Shown here piece after piece: positions 1 through 4,735 of a stretch of DNA of 6,798 nt. A program made the translations under genes and the position numbers. Origin of the DNA: an uncultured Rhodospirillaceae bacterium. Its GTDB lineage: Bacteria > Pseudomonadota > Alphaproteobacteria > Azospirillales > Azospirillaceae. The notes under the pieces were generated by a model, which saw nothing but the letters and a program-made list of their open reading frames with translations, searched no databases and was not told the DNA's origin. Numbering within the stretch: position 1 is the first letter of the stretch; every line of letters starts with the position of its first letter. The stretch is taken from NCBI GenBank assembly GCA_937927415.1, contig CALBDS010000023.1:1-6798 (forward strand), written 5' to 3'.

Positions 1-24
1 CCCTCTCCCCGGCGGGGAGAGGGG
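1..24. repeat. Short perfect inverted repeat (hairpin) at window edge
   Basis: Positions 1-10 (CCCTCTCCCC) pair perfectly with 14-23 around a 3-nt loop. Palindromes of this C/T-arm, G/A-arm type occur as dispersed intergenic repeats in many proteobacterial genomes (general knowledge). It could also be the 3'-end hairpin of a gene lying left of the window. There is no T-run after it on the plus strand, so a simple intrinsic terminator reading rightwards is not supported. Confidence 0.5.
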
Positions 25-78
25 AACTGCCCCGGTTCGTTAACCTGACGTCGTTGCCCCGTCGGCGCATCGCATCCC

Positions 79-106
79 TGGACTCGCGCCGCGCCGCCCC
101 TATAAT
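79..106 (+). promoter_or_regulatory. Probable sigma70-type promoter of purEK
   Basis: A perfect -10 hexamer TATAAT lies at 101-106. It is preceded, after a 16-bp spacer, by TGGACT at 79-84, which matches 4 of 6 positions of TTGACA. Transcription would start near 113, giving a leader of about 30 nt before the purE start codon at 143. A perfect TATAAT in such GC-rich surroundings is unlikely to be accidental, but the start site is inferred. No purine riboswitch fold is evident in the short leader. Confidence 0.6.
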
Positions 107-142
107 GCCCGGCTTTCCGCAGCCGCGTGGGAACGCCGCGTC

Positions 143-670
143 ATGTCCGTTTCGTCTGAGACCGTCCTCTCCTCCGCCGTGCCGCCCGTGGTCGGGATCA
201 TCATGGGCAGCCAGTCGGACTGGACCACCATGAAGCACGCCGCCGACACCCTGGCGGCACTGGGCATCGCGCACGAGGTCAAGATCGTGTCGGCCCACCG
301 CACGCCGCAACGGCTTTACGATTACGCCACCTCGGCCCGCGGGCGCGGGTTGAAGGTCATCATCGCCGGGGCCGGCGGGGCCGCCCACCTGCCGGGCATG
401 ACCGCCGCCATGACGCCGCTGCCGGTGTTCGGCGTGCCGGTGGAAAGCCACGCGCTGAAGGGGATGGACAGCCTGCTGTCCATCGTCCAGATGCCGGGCG
501 GGGTGCCGGTCGGCACGCTGGCCATCGGCAAGGCCGGGGCCATCAACGCCGCCCTGCTGGCCGGTTCGGTCATCGCCCTGATGGATCCGGCGGTGGCCGA
601 CGCCCTGGACGGCTGGCGCACCCGCCAGACCGGTGCGGTGGCCGACGCCCCCGTGGACGATCCGGCGTAA
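143..670 (+). CDS. purE: N5-carboxyaminoimidazole ribonucleotide mutase PurE (class I)
   Basis: PurE converts N5-CAIR to CAIR in cytoplasmic de novo purine synthesis, working directly after PurK. The 175-residue product carries the family signatures in order: GSQSDW at residues 22-27, the SAHRTP motif with the catalytic His at 52, AGAGGAAHLPG at 75-85, GVPV near 97-100, and MPGGVPV followed by IGKAGAINAALLA at about 117-140. The length fits bacterial class I PurE, with a short variable tail after about residue 160. The ATG at 143 leaves about 15 residues before the conserved core. The next in-frame Met falls inside the substrate-binding loop, so it cannot be the start. A GGGA at 129-132 is the only Shine-Dalgarno-like element. 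The gene sits 30-40 bp below a strong promoter and 48 bp before purK, so the two are presumably co-transcribed. Identification is secure from the motifs. Confidence 0.97.
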   Translation: MSVSSETVLSSAVPPVVGIIMGSQSDWTTMKHAADTLAALGIAHEVKIVSAHRTPQRLYDYATSARGRGLKVIIAGAGGAAHLPGMTAAMTPLPVFGVPVESHALKGMDSLLSIVQMPGGVPVGTLAIGKAGAINAALLAGSVIALMDPAVADALDGWRTRQTGAVADAPVDDPA

Positions 671-718
671 CGCCCCCCTCCGTCCTCCCTTCTGCCCTCT
701 TCTTCCCGGCGCATCGTC

Positions 719-1807
719 ATGACCCAGCTCACCGCCCTTCCCCCCGGCTCCACCATCGGCATGTTGGGGGCGGGCCAGCTTGGCCGCATGACGGCGCTGG
801 CCGCCGCCCGGCTGGGCTACCGCGTGCACGTCTTCGCCCCCGACGCCGCCGGCAGCCCGTGCGCCCAGGTGTGCGCCGCCGCCACCATCGCCGGCTGGGA
901 CGACCGCACCGCCCTGGACGCCTTCGCCGCCGCCGTCGATGTGGTGACCCTGGAGTGGGAGAACATCCCGGTCGAGACCGTCGCCTTCCTCAACGAACGG
1001 GTGCCGGTGCGCCCCGGTGCCGGTGTGCTGGCGGTGACGCAGGACCGGGTGGCGGAAAAGAGCTTCGCCAACCGGCTGGGCATCGCCACCGCTCCCTGGC
1101 GCACCGCCCGCAGCCCCGAGGACGTGGCCCGCGCCAGGGCCGAGATCGGGCCGCGCTGCATCCTGAAATCCAACCGTCTGGGCTATGACGGCAAGGGACA
1201 GGCGGTGCTGGGGCCGGACAGCGATCCGGCCGCCGCCTGGGCCGCCGTGGGTGCGGTGGACAGCATCGTCGAAGGGTTCGTGGATTTCACCTGCGAGGTG
1301 TCGGTGATCGTCGCCCGCCGTCCCGATGGGGCGATGCGCGCCTTTCCGGTGGTGGAGAACCGCCACAAGAACGGCATTCTCGACCGCACCATCGCCCCCG
1401 CCGCCGTGCCCGACGCCACCGCCGCCGAGGCCCAGCGCGTGGCCTGCACCCTGGCCGAGGCGCTGGGGGTGGAAGGGCTGCTGGCGGTGGAGATGTTCGT
1501 CACCCCCACCGGCGGCGTGCTGGTGAACGAGATGGCCCCCCGCCCGCACAACTCCGGCCACTGGACCATGGACGCCAGCGCCACCTGTCAGTTCGAACAG
1601 CTTGTGCGCGCGGTCTGCAATCTGCCGTTGGGGTCGGTGGACATGCTGGCCGGGGCCGAGATGGAGAACCTGATCGGCGATGACGTGCTGCGCTGGCCGG
1701 AGATTCTGGCCGAGTCCGGCGCCCGCCTCCACCTCTACGGCAAGGCCGAAGCGCGGCCCGGCCGCAAAATGGGCCACGTCAACCGTTTGCACCCGCTGCC
1801 GCGATAA
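719..1807 (+). CDS. purK: N5-carboxyaminoimidazole ribonucleotide synthase PurK
   Basis: PurK is an ATP-grasp ligase that uses ATP and bicarbonate to turn AIR into N5-CAIR, the substrate of PurE encoded just upstream. The 362-residue protein is of normal family length. Visible features are the N-terminal GAGQLGRM glycine loop (residues 17-24), the ATP-grasp segment LKSNRLGYDGKGQ (149-161), EGFVDFTCEVSVI (185-197), and the catalytic NEMAPRPHNSGHWT block (270-283). The C-terminal signature runs through YGKAEARPGRKMGHVN (340-355). The ATG at 719 is preferred because the next in-frame Met (761) would begin inside the nucleotide-binding strand. No clear Shine-Dalgarno sequence precedes it; the spacer from purE is almost all pyrimidine, so translation may depend on coupling or an unstructured leader. 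No broken motifs or frameshift were seen. A PurT-like or carboxylase ATP-grasp identity is ruled out by the PurK-specific motifs and the purE linkage. Confidence 0.97.
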   Translation: MTQLTALPPGSTIGMLGAGQLGRMTALAAARLGYRVHVFAPDAAGSPCAQVCAAATIAGWDDRTALDAFAAAVDVVTLEWENIPVETVAFLNERVPVRPGAGVLAVTQDRVAEKSFANRLGIATAPWRTARSPEDVARARAEIGPRCILKSNRLGYDGKGQAVLGPDSDPAAAWAAVGAVDSIVEGFVDFTCEVSVIVARRPDGAMRAFPVVENRHKNGILDRTIAPAAVPDATAAEAQRVACTLAEALGVEGLLAVEMFVTPTGGVLVNEMAPRPHNSGHWTMDASATCQFEQLVRAVCNLPLGSVDMLAGAEMENLIGDDVLRWPEILAESGARLHLYGKAEARPGRKMGHVNRLHPLPR

Positions 1808-2176
1808 CGGCGACGGTGCAAACAAGGCACGGTTTTCGCGTCAATAGGCTGCGTCACGCTGGCGTGCGTCATCGTGACGCGAAAAACCAAATCGTTAATC
1901 GATTTTTACTGTGATTCCCAAGCGAAAGACCTCGGCTTGCGGATGAAGGTGCTTTCGTCAAATTCAATTCAAAGCTATTATACCGGGGTCGGGGCGACAT
2001 TATCCCAACATACAATTTTCTTTGCGGGGCGCATGTCGGAAAGTCTCAAGAATGTGGCGCCCGTCCCCGGCATGGGGAACAGCCGCATCGCCCGCAGCCC
2101 GGAACGCACGTCATCGGCCCGCGGGGCTGAGGCGCCCCGGTCGCCCCCCACTCCTCTTCGACCGCAGGCCGCTACC
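1808..2176 (+). promoter_or_regulatory. AT-richer leader of the EAL gene with candidate regulatory elements
   Basis: These 369 bp separate purK from the preferred EAL start. The stretch from about 1880 to 2030 is much richer in A and T than its surroundings, as promoter DNA would be. It holds -10-like hexamers TATTAT (1976-1981) and TACAAT (2011-2016), each 5 of 6 to consensus, but neither has a convincing -35 at 16-18 bp. The EAL reading frame happens to stay open through the region from a GTG at 1874, so part of it could be translated; ATG 2033 is another possible start. The segment from 1831 to 1907 contains the GCGTCA repeats and dyads described separately. No RNA gene was recognised here. 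Confidence 0.4.
1833..1885. repeat. Inverted repeat enclosing repeated GCGTCA motifs
   Basis: An 11-bp arm TTTTCGCGTCA at 1833-1843 is perfectly complementary to 1875-1885. With one extra A in the right arm, the match extends through GG/CC at 1831-1832 and 1887-1888. Inside, GCGTCA recurs at 1851-1856 and 1866-1871 in addition to 1838-1843, with the inverse TGACGC at 1875-1880. A small dyad CACGC-TG-GCGTG lies at 1855-1866. No T-run follows directly on the plus strand, so this looks more like an operator or recruitment site than a purEK terminator, although an RNA hairpin function is possible. Confidence 0.45.
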
Positions 2177-3832
2177 ATGCGTGACCGCGACCGCTTCGTC
2201 GGTTTTGCATTCGCCGCCGCCGACCTGCTGATCGAAACCAACCATCACGGGACCATCCTGTTCACCGCCGGGGCGCGCTGCCGCCTGACCCGGGGGGAGG
2301 TGGCGGGACTGGTCGGGGCCAACCTGCTGGATCTGGTCGCCCCCACCGACCGCAAGTATGTTCAGGTCCTGCTGGCGCGCATCACCGAAAAGACCCGCAT
2401 CAAACCGGCCCGGGTTACTTTCAATGGATATGACGGCGCGCCGTTTCAAGCCCTTCTCGGCGGGTGCCGGCTGGATTCCTGCCCCGGCTCGCTGTTCCTG
2501 ACGGTGCTGCTGACCGCCCCGCCGCGCCTGCGCCACGACGCCGCCCCGCTGGCCGCCGCCGCCAAGCACGGCCTGCTCGACAACCACGGCTTCATCAACA
2601 TCCTGGAAGAGCGCATCGTCCAGGCGCGGGAAAAGGGGCTGGACAACGGCCTGACCCTGCTGCTGGTTGAGGGGCTGCAGGCGATGATCGAGGATCTGCC
2701 CCCCGGTGCCGCCGAAGAGGTGCGCGAAGGGATCGACGCCTATCTGCGCGGCATTTCCGCCGACGGCGACAGCGCCGGCCAGCTTGCCCCCGACCGCTAC
2801 GGCGTGGTCCACACCGCCGACATCCAAAGCGAAGAGGTGCAGCGCCACCTGTCCCAGATCGTGCAGAGTGCCGGCGGCGACCTGCCCGGCGGCATCCGCA
2901 CCTGGTCGCTGGACATGGCGGAATCGTCGCTGGACGCCACCGATTCCGCCCGCGCGCTGGTCTATACGGTGCAGGCCTTCGCCTCGGCCCAGAACGGCGA
3001 ATTCACCATCGCCAGCCTGGAGGACGGCGCCCAGCGCATGCTGTCGGACGCGGTGAACCGCATCGGCCGGCTGCGCGCCACCATCGAAAAGCGCGCCTTC
3101 TTCGTGGTCTATCAGCCCATCGTCAATCTCGCCACCCAGTCGCTGCACCATCTGGAGGCGCTGACGCGGGTGGACGGCATGCCCTCCCCCGCCGATTTCA
3201 TCTCGTTCGCCGAGGATGTGGGGCTGATCTACGACTTCGACCTGCTGCTGTGCCAGTCGGTGCTGGACACGCTGAAGGCCTATCACAAGGAACCCAAGCT
3301 GCCCGACGTGGCCATCAACCTGTCGGCCAAGACGCTGATGAGTCCGCTGTTCCTCAACCAGTTCCACGCCATCACCGAGGAATACGGGCCGCTGGCGAAA
3401 AAGCTGCTGGTCGAGGTCACGGAAACCGTGGTGGTGACCGACATCGCCCGCCTGAACGAGGTTTTGCAGAAGCTGCGGGGCAAGGGCCTGCGCATCTGCC
3501 TGGACGACGTGGGGTCCGGTGCCACCTCGTTCCAGTCGCTCTACGGGCTGCAGGTGGATTTCGCCAAGATCGACGGCAGCTTCGTCCGCGGGGCGCTGAC
3601 CAACACCCGCGATATGGCGATGCTGCGGTCCATGGTCGATGTCTGCCGCCAGTTGGGGCTGGAACTGATCGGCGAGCAGGTCGAGGTGCCCGAGCACGCC
3701 AAGCTGCTGGAAGATCTGGGGGTGGGCATGGGACAGGGCTATCTCTACGGCCACCCGTCCCGCGATTTCGCCTATTTCGCCAAGGACTGGACCCGCATGG
3801 GCCGCGGCGGCAAGGTGCTGCGGGATTTCTGA
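2177..3832 (+). CDS. PAS-like / degenerate GGDEF / EAL-domain cyclic-di-GMP signalling protein
   Basis: This is a predicted cytoplasmic protein of 551 residues with no signal peptide or membrane segment. Residues about 16-112 look like a PAS-type sensor (a DLLIE start and hydrophobic strands). Residues about 130-300 resemble a GGDEF fold whose active-site motif is lost (APDRYGV at 204-210). Residues about 305-535 form an EAL phosphodiesterase domain. The EAL motif is E327-A328-L329. Likely metal and substrate residues are all present: N381, E413, D443-D444, K464, E500 and Q520. Two loops are unusual: LDDVGSGATS replaces the canonical DDFGTGYSS, and GEQVE replaces AEGVE. It may therefore be a slow phosphodiesterase or a c-di-GMP receptor. 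The ATG at 2177 is chosen because recognisable domain sequence begins there and the upstream in-frame sequence has intergenic character. A CAGG lies 8 nt before it. GTG 1874 (652 residues) and ATG 2033 (599 residues) are alternatives. An intrinsic terminator follows 20 bp after the stop. Confidence 0.85.
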   Translation: MRDRDRFVGFAFAAADLLIETNHHGTILFTAGARCRLTRGEVAGLVGANLLDLVAPTDRKYVQVLLARITEKTRIKPARVTFNGYDGAPFQALLGGCRLDSCPGSLFLTVLLTAPPRLRHDAAPLAAAAKHGLLDNHGFINILEERIVQAREKGLDNGLTLLLVEGLQAMIEDLPPGAAEEVREGIDAYLRGISADGDSAGQLAPDRYGVVHTADIQSEEVQRHLSQIVQSAGGDLPGGIRTWSLDMAESSLDATDSARALVYTVQAFASAQNGEFTIASLEDGAQRMLSDAVNRIGRLRATIEKRAFFVVYQPIVNLATQSLHHLEALTRVDGMPSPADFISFAEDVGLIYDFDLLLCQSVLDTLKAYHKEPKLPDVAINLSAKTLMSPLFLNQFHAITEEYGPLAKKLLVEVTETVVVTDIARLNEVLQKLRGKGLRICLDDVGSGATSFQSLYGLQVDFAKIDGSFVRGALTNTRDMAMLRSMVDVCRQLGLELIGEQVEVPEHAKLLEDLGVGMGQGYLYGHPSRDFAYFAKDWTRMGRGGKVLRDF

Positions 3833-3852
3833 TTGTCCCCCGTGGCAAGGCA

Positions 3853-3886
3853 AAACGGGCCGCCCCGGATGGAGAGCGGCCCGTTT
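3853..3886 (+). terminator. Intrinsic terminator of the EAL gene
   Basis: A perfect 11-bp stem, AAACGGGCCGC at 3853-3863 with GCGGCCCGTTT at 3876-3886, encloses a 12-nt loop. It begins 20 bp after the EAL stop codon. The A-rich 5' flank and the T's ending the 3' arm are typical of rho-independent terminators, although the T-tract is short. Confidence 0.75.
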
Positions 3887-3909
3887 CGCAGGCGGAGCAT
3901 CTGGACCGA

Positions 3910-3946
3910 TTGGGCTACAGCCCAAACCCGTTCGGGGCGATGCCCC
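3910..3946. repeat. Dispersed double-hairpin repeat, copy A
   Basis: The 37-bp unit holds two hairpins: TTGGGC-TACA-GCCCAA (3910-3925) and GGGGC-GAT-GCCCC (3934-3946). It recurs at 6727-6763 with 35 of 37 identical positions in the same orientation. One of the two differences (A versus C) is in the first loop; the other (A versus G) is just outside the stem, so both hairpins are intact in both copies. The architecture is REP-like. Confidence 0.75.
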
Positions 3947-3969
3947 GATCCCCCTTTGTTTTTATTGTT

Positions 3970-4006
3970 AAAAAAAGCGGGGGTTTGGAGGTGCCAACCT
4001 CCAAAC
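3970..4006 (-). terminator. Intrinsic terminator of the minus-strand gene 4038-4490
   Basis: Read on the minus strand, a perfect 10-bp stem (4006-3997 pairing with 3992-3983, 4-nt loop) is followed, after CCCCGC, by seven T's (the A-run at 3970-3976). It lies about 30 bp beyond the TAG stop at 4038-4040. On the plus strand the T-rich stretch at 3955-3963 follows the CGGGGC hairpin at 3933-3947, so the region may terminate transcription from both sides. Confidence 0.7.
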
Positions 4007-4027
4007 GGGGTCGGGGCGGTAGCCCCG
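3983..4027. repeat. Second double-hairpin unit related in layout to copy A
   Basis: The hairpin GTTTGGAGGT-GCCA-ACCTCCAAAC (3983-4006) is followed by CGGGGC-GGTA-GCCCCG (4012-4027). The second hairpin closely resembles the CGGGGC-GAT-GCCCG hairpin of copy A, and the order (variable hairpin, short spacer, CGGGGC hairpin) is the same. The first hairpin differs in sequence. With copy A it makes four hairpins around the AT-rich centre 3955-3976. Confidence 0.55.
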
Positions 4028-4037
4028 CGCGGGCAGC

Positions 4038-4490
4038 CTACTCCGCCGCCATCAGGGGAATCACACGGGCCGAGCGTTCGGGCAGGAACACACCGGCACC
4101 GGCCAGGATGCGCCCGGTTTCGCGCGCCGACGCCATGGCGACGCACAGCGCCACCAGCGGCAGCCAACGGTCGAAGCAGGAGGCCGCCGTATCCTCGTCA
4201 CCGTGCTGGAGCGCGCCCAGCGCCTCCAGCAGCGCCGCCTCGTCCTCGCTCACCCGCGGGTCGCCGGGGAACAGAACCCGCGGACGCCGGGCCACATCCG
4301 TGGCCAGCACCCCCAACAGGGCGAACAACGGCAACAACACCTCGTCCGGGGCGCCTATCCCGCGGATGGCGGTGCGGATGCCCGGCAGACCCCGCCCGGT
4401 TCCCATGCGGAACCACAGGCGGACGGCCCCCAGAATCGCCCGCTCCCCTTCCATCAGATCGCTTACGGTCCAGACCGGCATGCTTTGCAT
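4038..4490 (-). CDS. Conserved-looking protein of unknown function, 150 residues
   Basis: I do not recognise a named family. The product appears cytoplasmic and mostly helical. Visible features are an N-terminal segment SDLMEGERAILGAVRLWFR (residues 10-28), a hydrophobic helix around 51-64 (VLLPLFALLG), an acidic stretch SEDEAALLEALGALQHGDED (81-100), a C-terminal helix FDRWLPLVALCVAMASA (106-122), and a short end containing FLPERS. There is no signal peptide. The hydrophobic segments are too short and broken for confident membrane spans. Codon use matches the neighbouring genes and the frame has a terminator after it, so it is likely real. The start ATG at 4490 has GGGAG about 10 nt upstream; a second ATG nine bases downstream (4481) is possible. 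It is transcribed divergently from the exported hydrolase gene. A Fur-box-like dyad lies 55-75 bp upstream, suggesting but not proving iron-linked expression. Confidence 0.75.
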   Translation of the reverse strand: MQSMPVWTVSDLMEGERAILGAVRLWFRMGTGRGLPGIRTAIRGIGAPDEVLLPLFALLGVLATDVARRPRVLFPGDPRVSEDEAALLEALGALQHGDEDTAASCFDRWLPLVALCVAMASARETGRILAGAGVFLPERSARVIPLMAAE

Positions 4491-4544
4491 GACGCTGTTT
4501 CTCCCGGTTCATTGTCTGAGGGGACTTTAGCAAAGCCTTTTTAG

Positions 4545-4565
4545 AATTGCGAGTCATTATCAATT
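4545..4565 (-). promoter_or_regulatory. Fur-box-like operator upstream of the unknown gene
   Basis: The minus strand here reads AATTGATAATGACTCGCAA and onwards. An imperfect dyad is bounded by AATTG (4545-4549) and CAATT (4561-4565), and it contains GATAATGA, the left half of the classical Fur consensus. AATTGCGA also occurs as a direct repeat at 4545-4552 and 4562-4569 on the plus strand. The minus-strand TTGATA (4563-4558) matches a -35 element at 5 of 6 positions, so a repressor here could block RNA polymerase. A good -10 at the right spacing was not found. The match to the full Fur consensus is partial. Confidence 0.4.
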
Positions 4566-4626
4566 GCGATTTTGCCGCAGCCCCCGGGCGGTCGCTGTGG
4601 CCGCCCTGCCGCGTGTGACAAAAAAC

Positions 4627-4650
4627 GGCACCGGTGCCACCGTACCGTGG
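4627..4650. promoter_or_regulatory. Overlapping GC-rich palindromes in the divergent intergenic region
   Basis: GGCACCGGTGCC at 4627-4638 is a perfect 12-bp palindrome. Its last two bases begin a second, near-perfect one, CCACCGTACCGTGG at 4637-4650 (two mismatched positions). They lie about 90-110 bp upstream of the exported hydrolase start, where an operator could sit. No regulator is identified, and GC-rich DNA produces such palindromes by chance more often than AT-rich DNA does. Confidence 0.3.
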
Positions 4651-4735
4651 GCGGGAAACCATCGATTCCGTGGCAACGATACGTTAACCGTGAGTGCGCA
4701 TCCTGACCGTCAGCAAGCGGGGGGAACCTGACCGG

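Noticed and set aside
107..142. Purine riboswitch in the purE leader
   Set aside because: The predicted leader is only about 30 nt, too short for the three-way junction of a purine riboswitch.
2111..3925. A 604-codon open frame on the minus strand opposite the EAL gene
   Set aside because: It is antisense to a gene with clear EAL motifs, is rich in Gly, Gln, Arg and His, has no recognisable domain, and is the kind of long shadow frame expected in GC-rich DNA.
3910..4027. Possible CRISPR array
   Set aside because: The repeats are hairpins with terminator features and differ from each other; there are no regularly spaced identical direct repeats with unique spacers.
3250..4530. A 426-codon plus-strand open frame spanning the EAL 3' end, the hairpin array and the unknown gene
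   Set aside because: It crosses two terminators and repeats and has low-complexity Arg/Ala/Pro/Gly composition; the EAL frame and the minus-strand gene explain the same DNA better.
4198..4662. A 154-codon minus-strand frame overlapping the unknown gene and reaching the divergent intergenic region
   Set aside because: Most of its length is a Gly/Arg/Ala-rich shadow of the 4038-4490 gene, and its upstream part runs through the operator-like region with no coding character.
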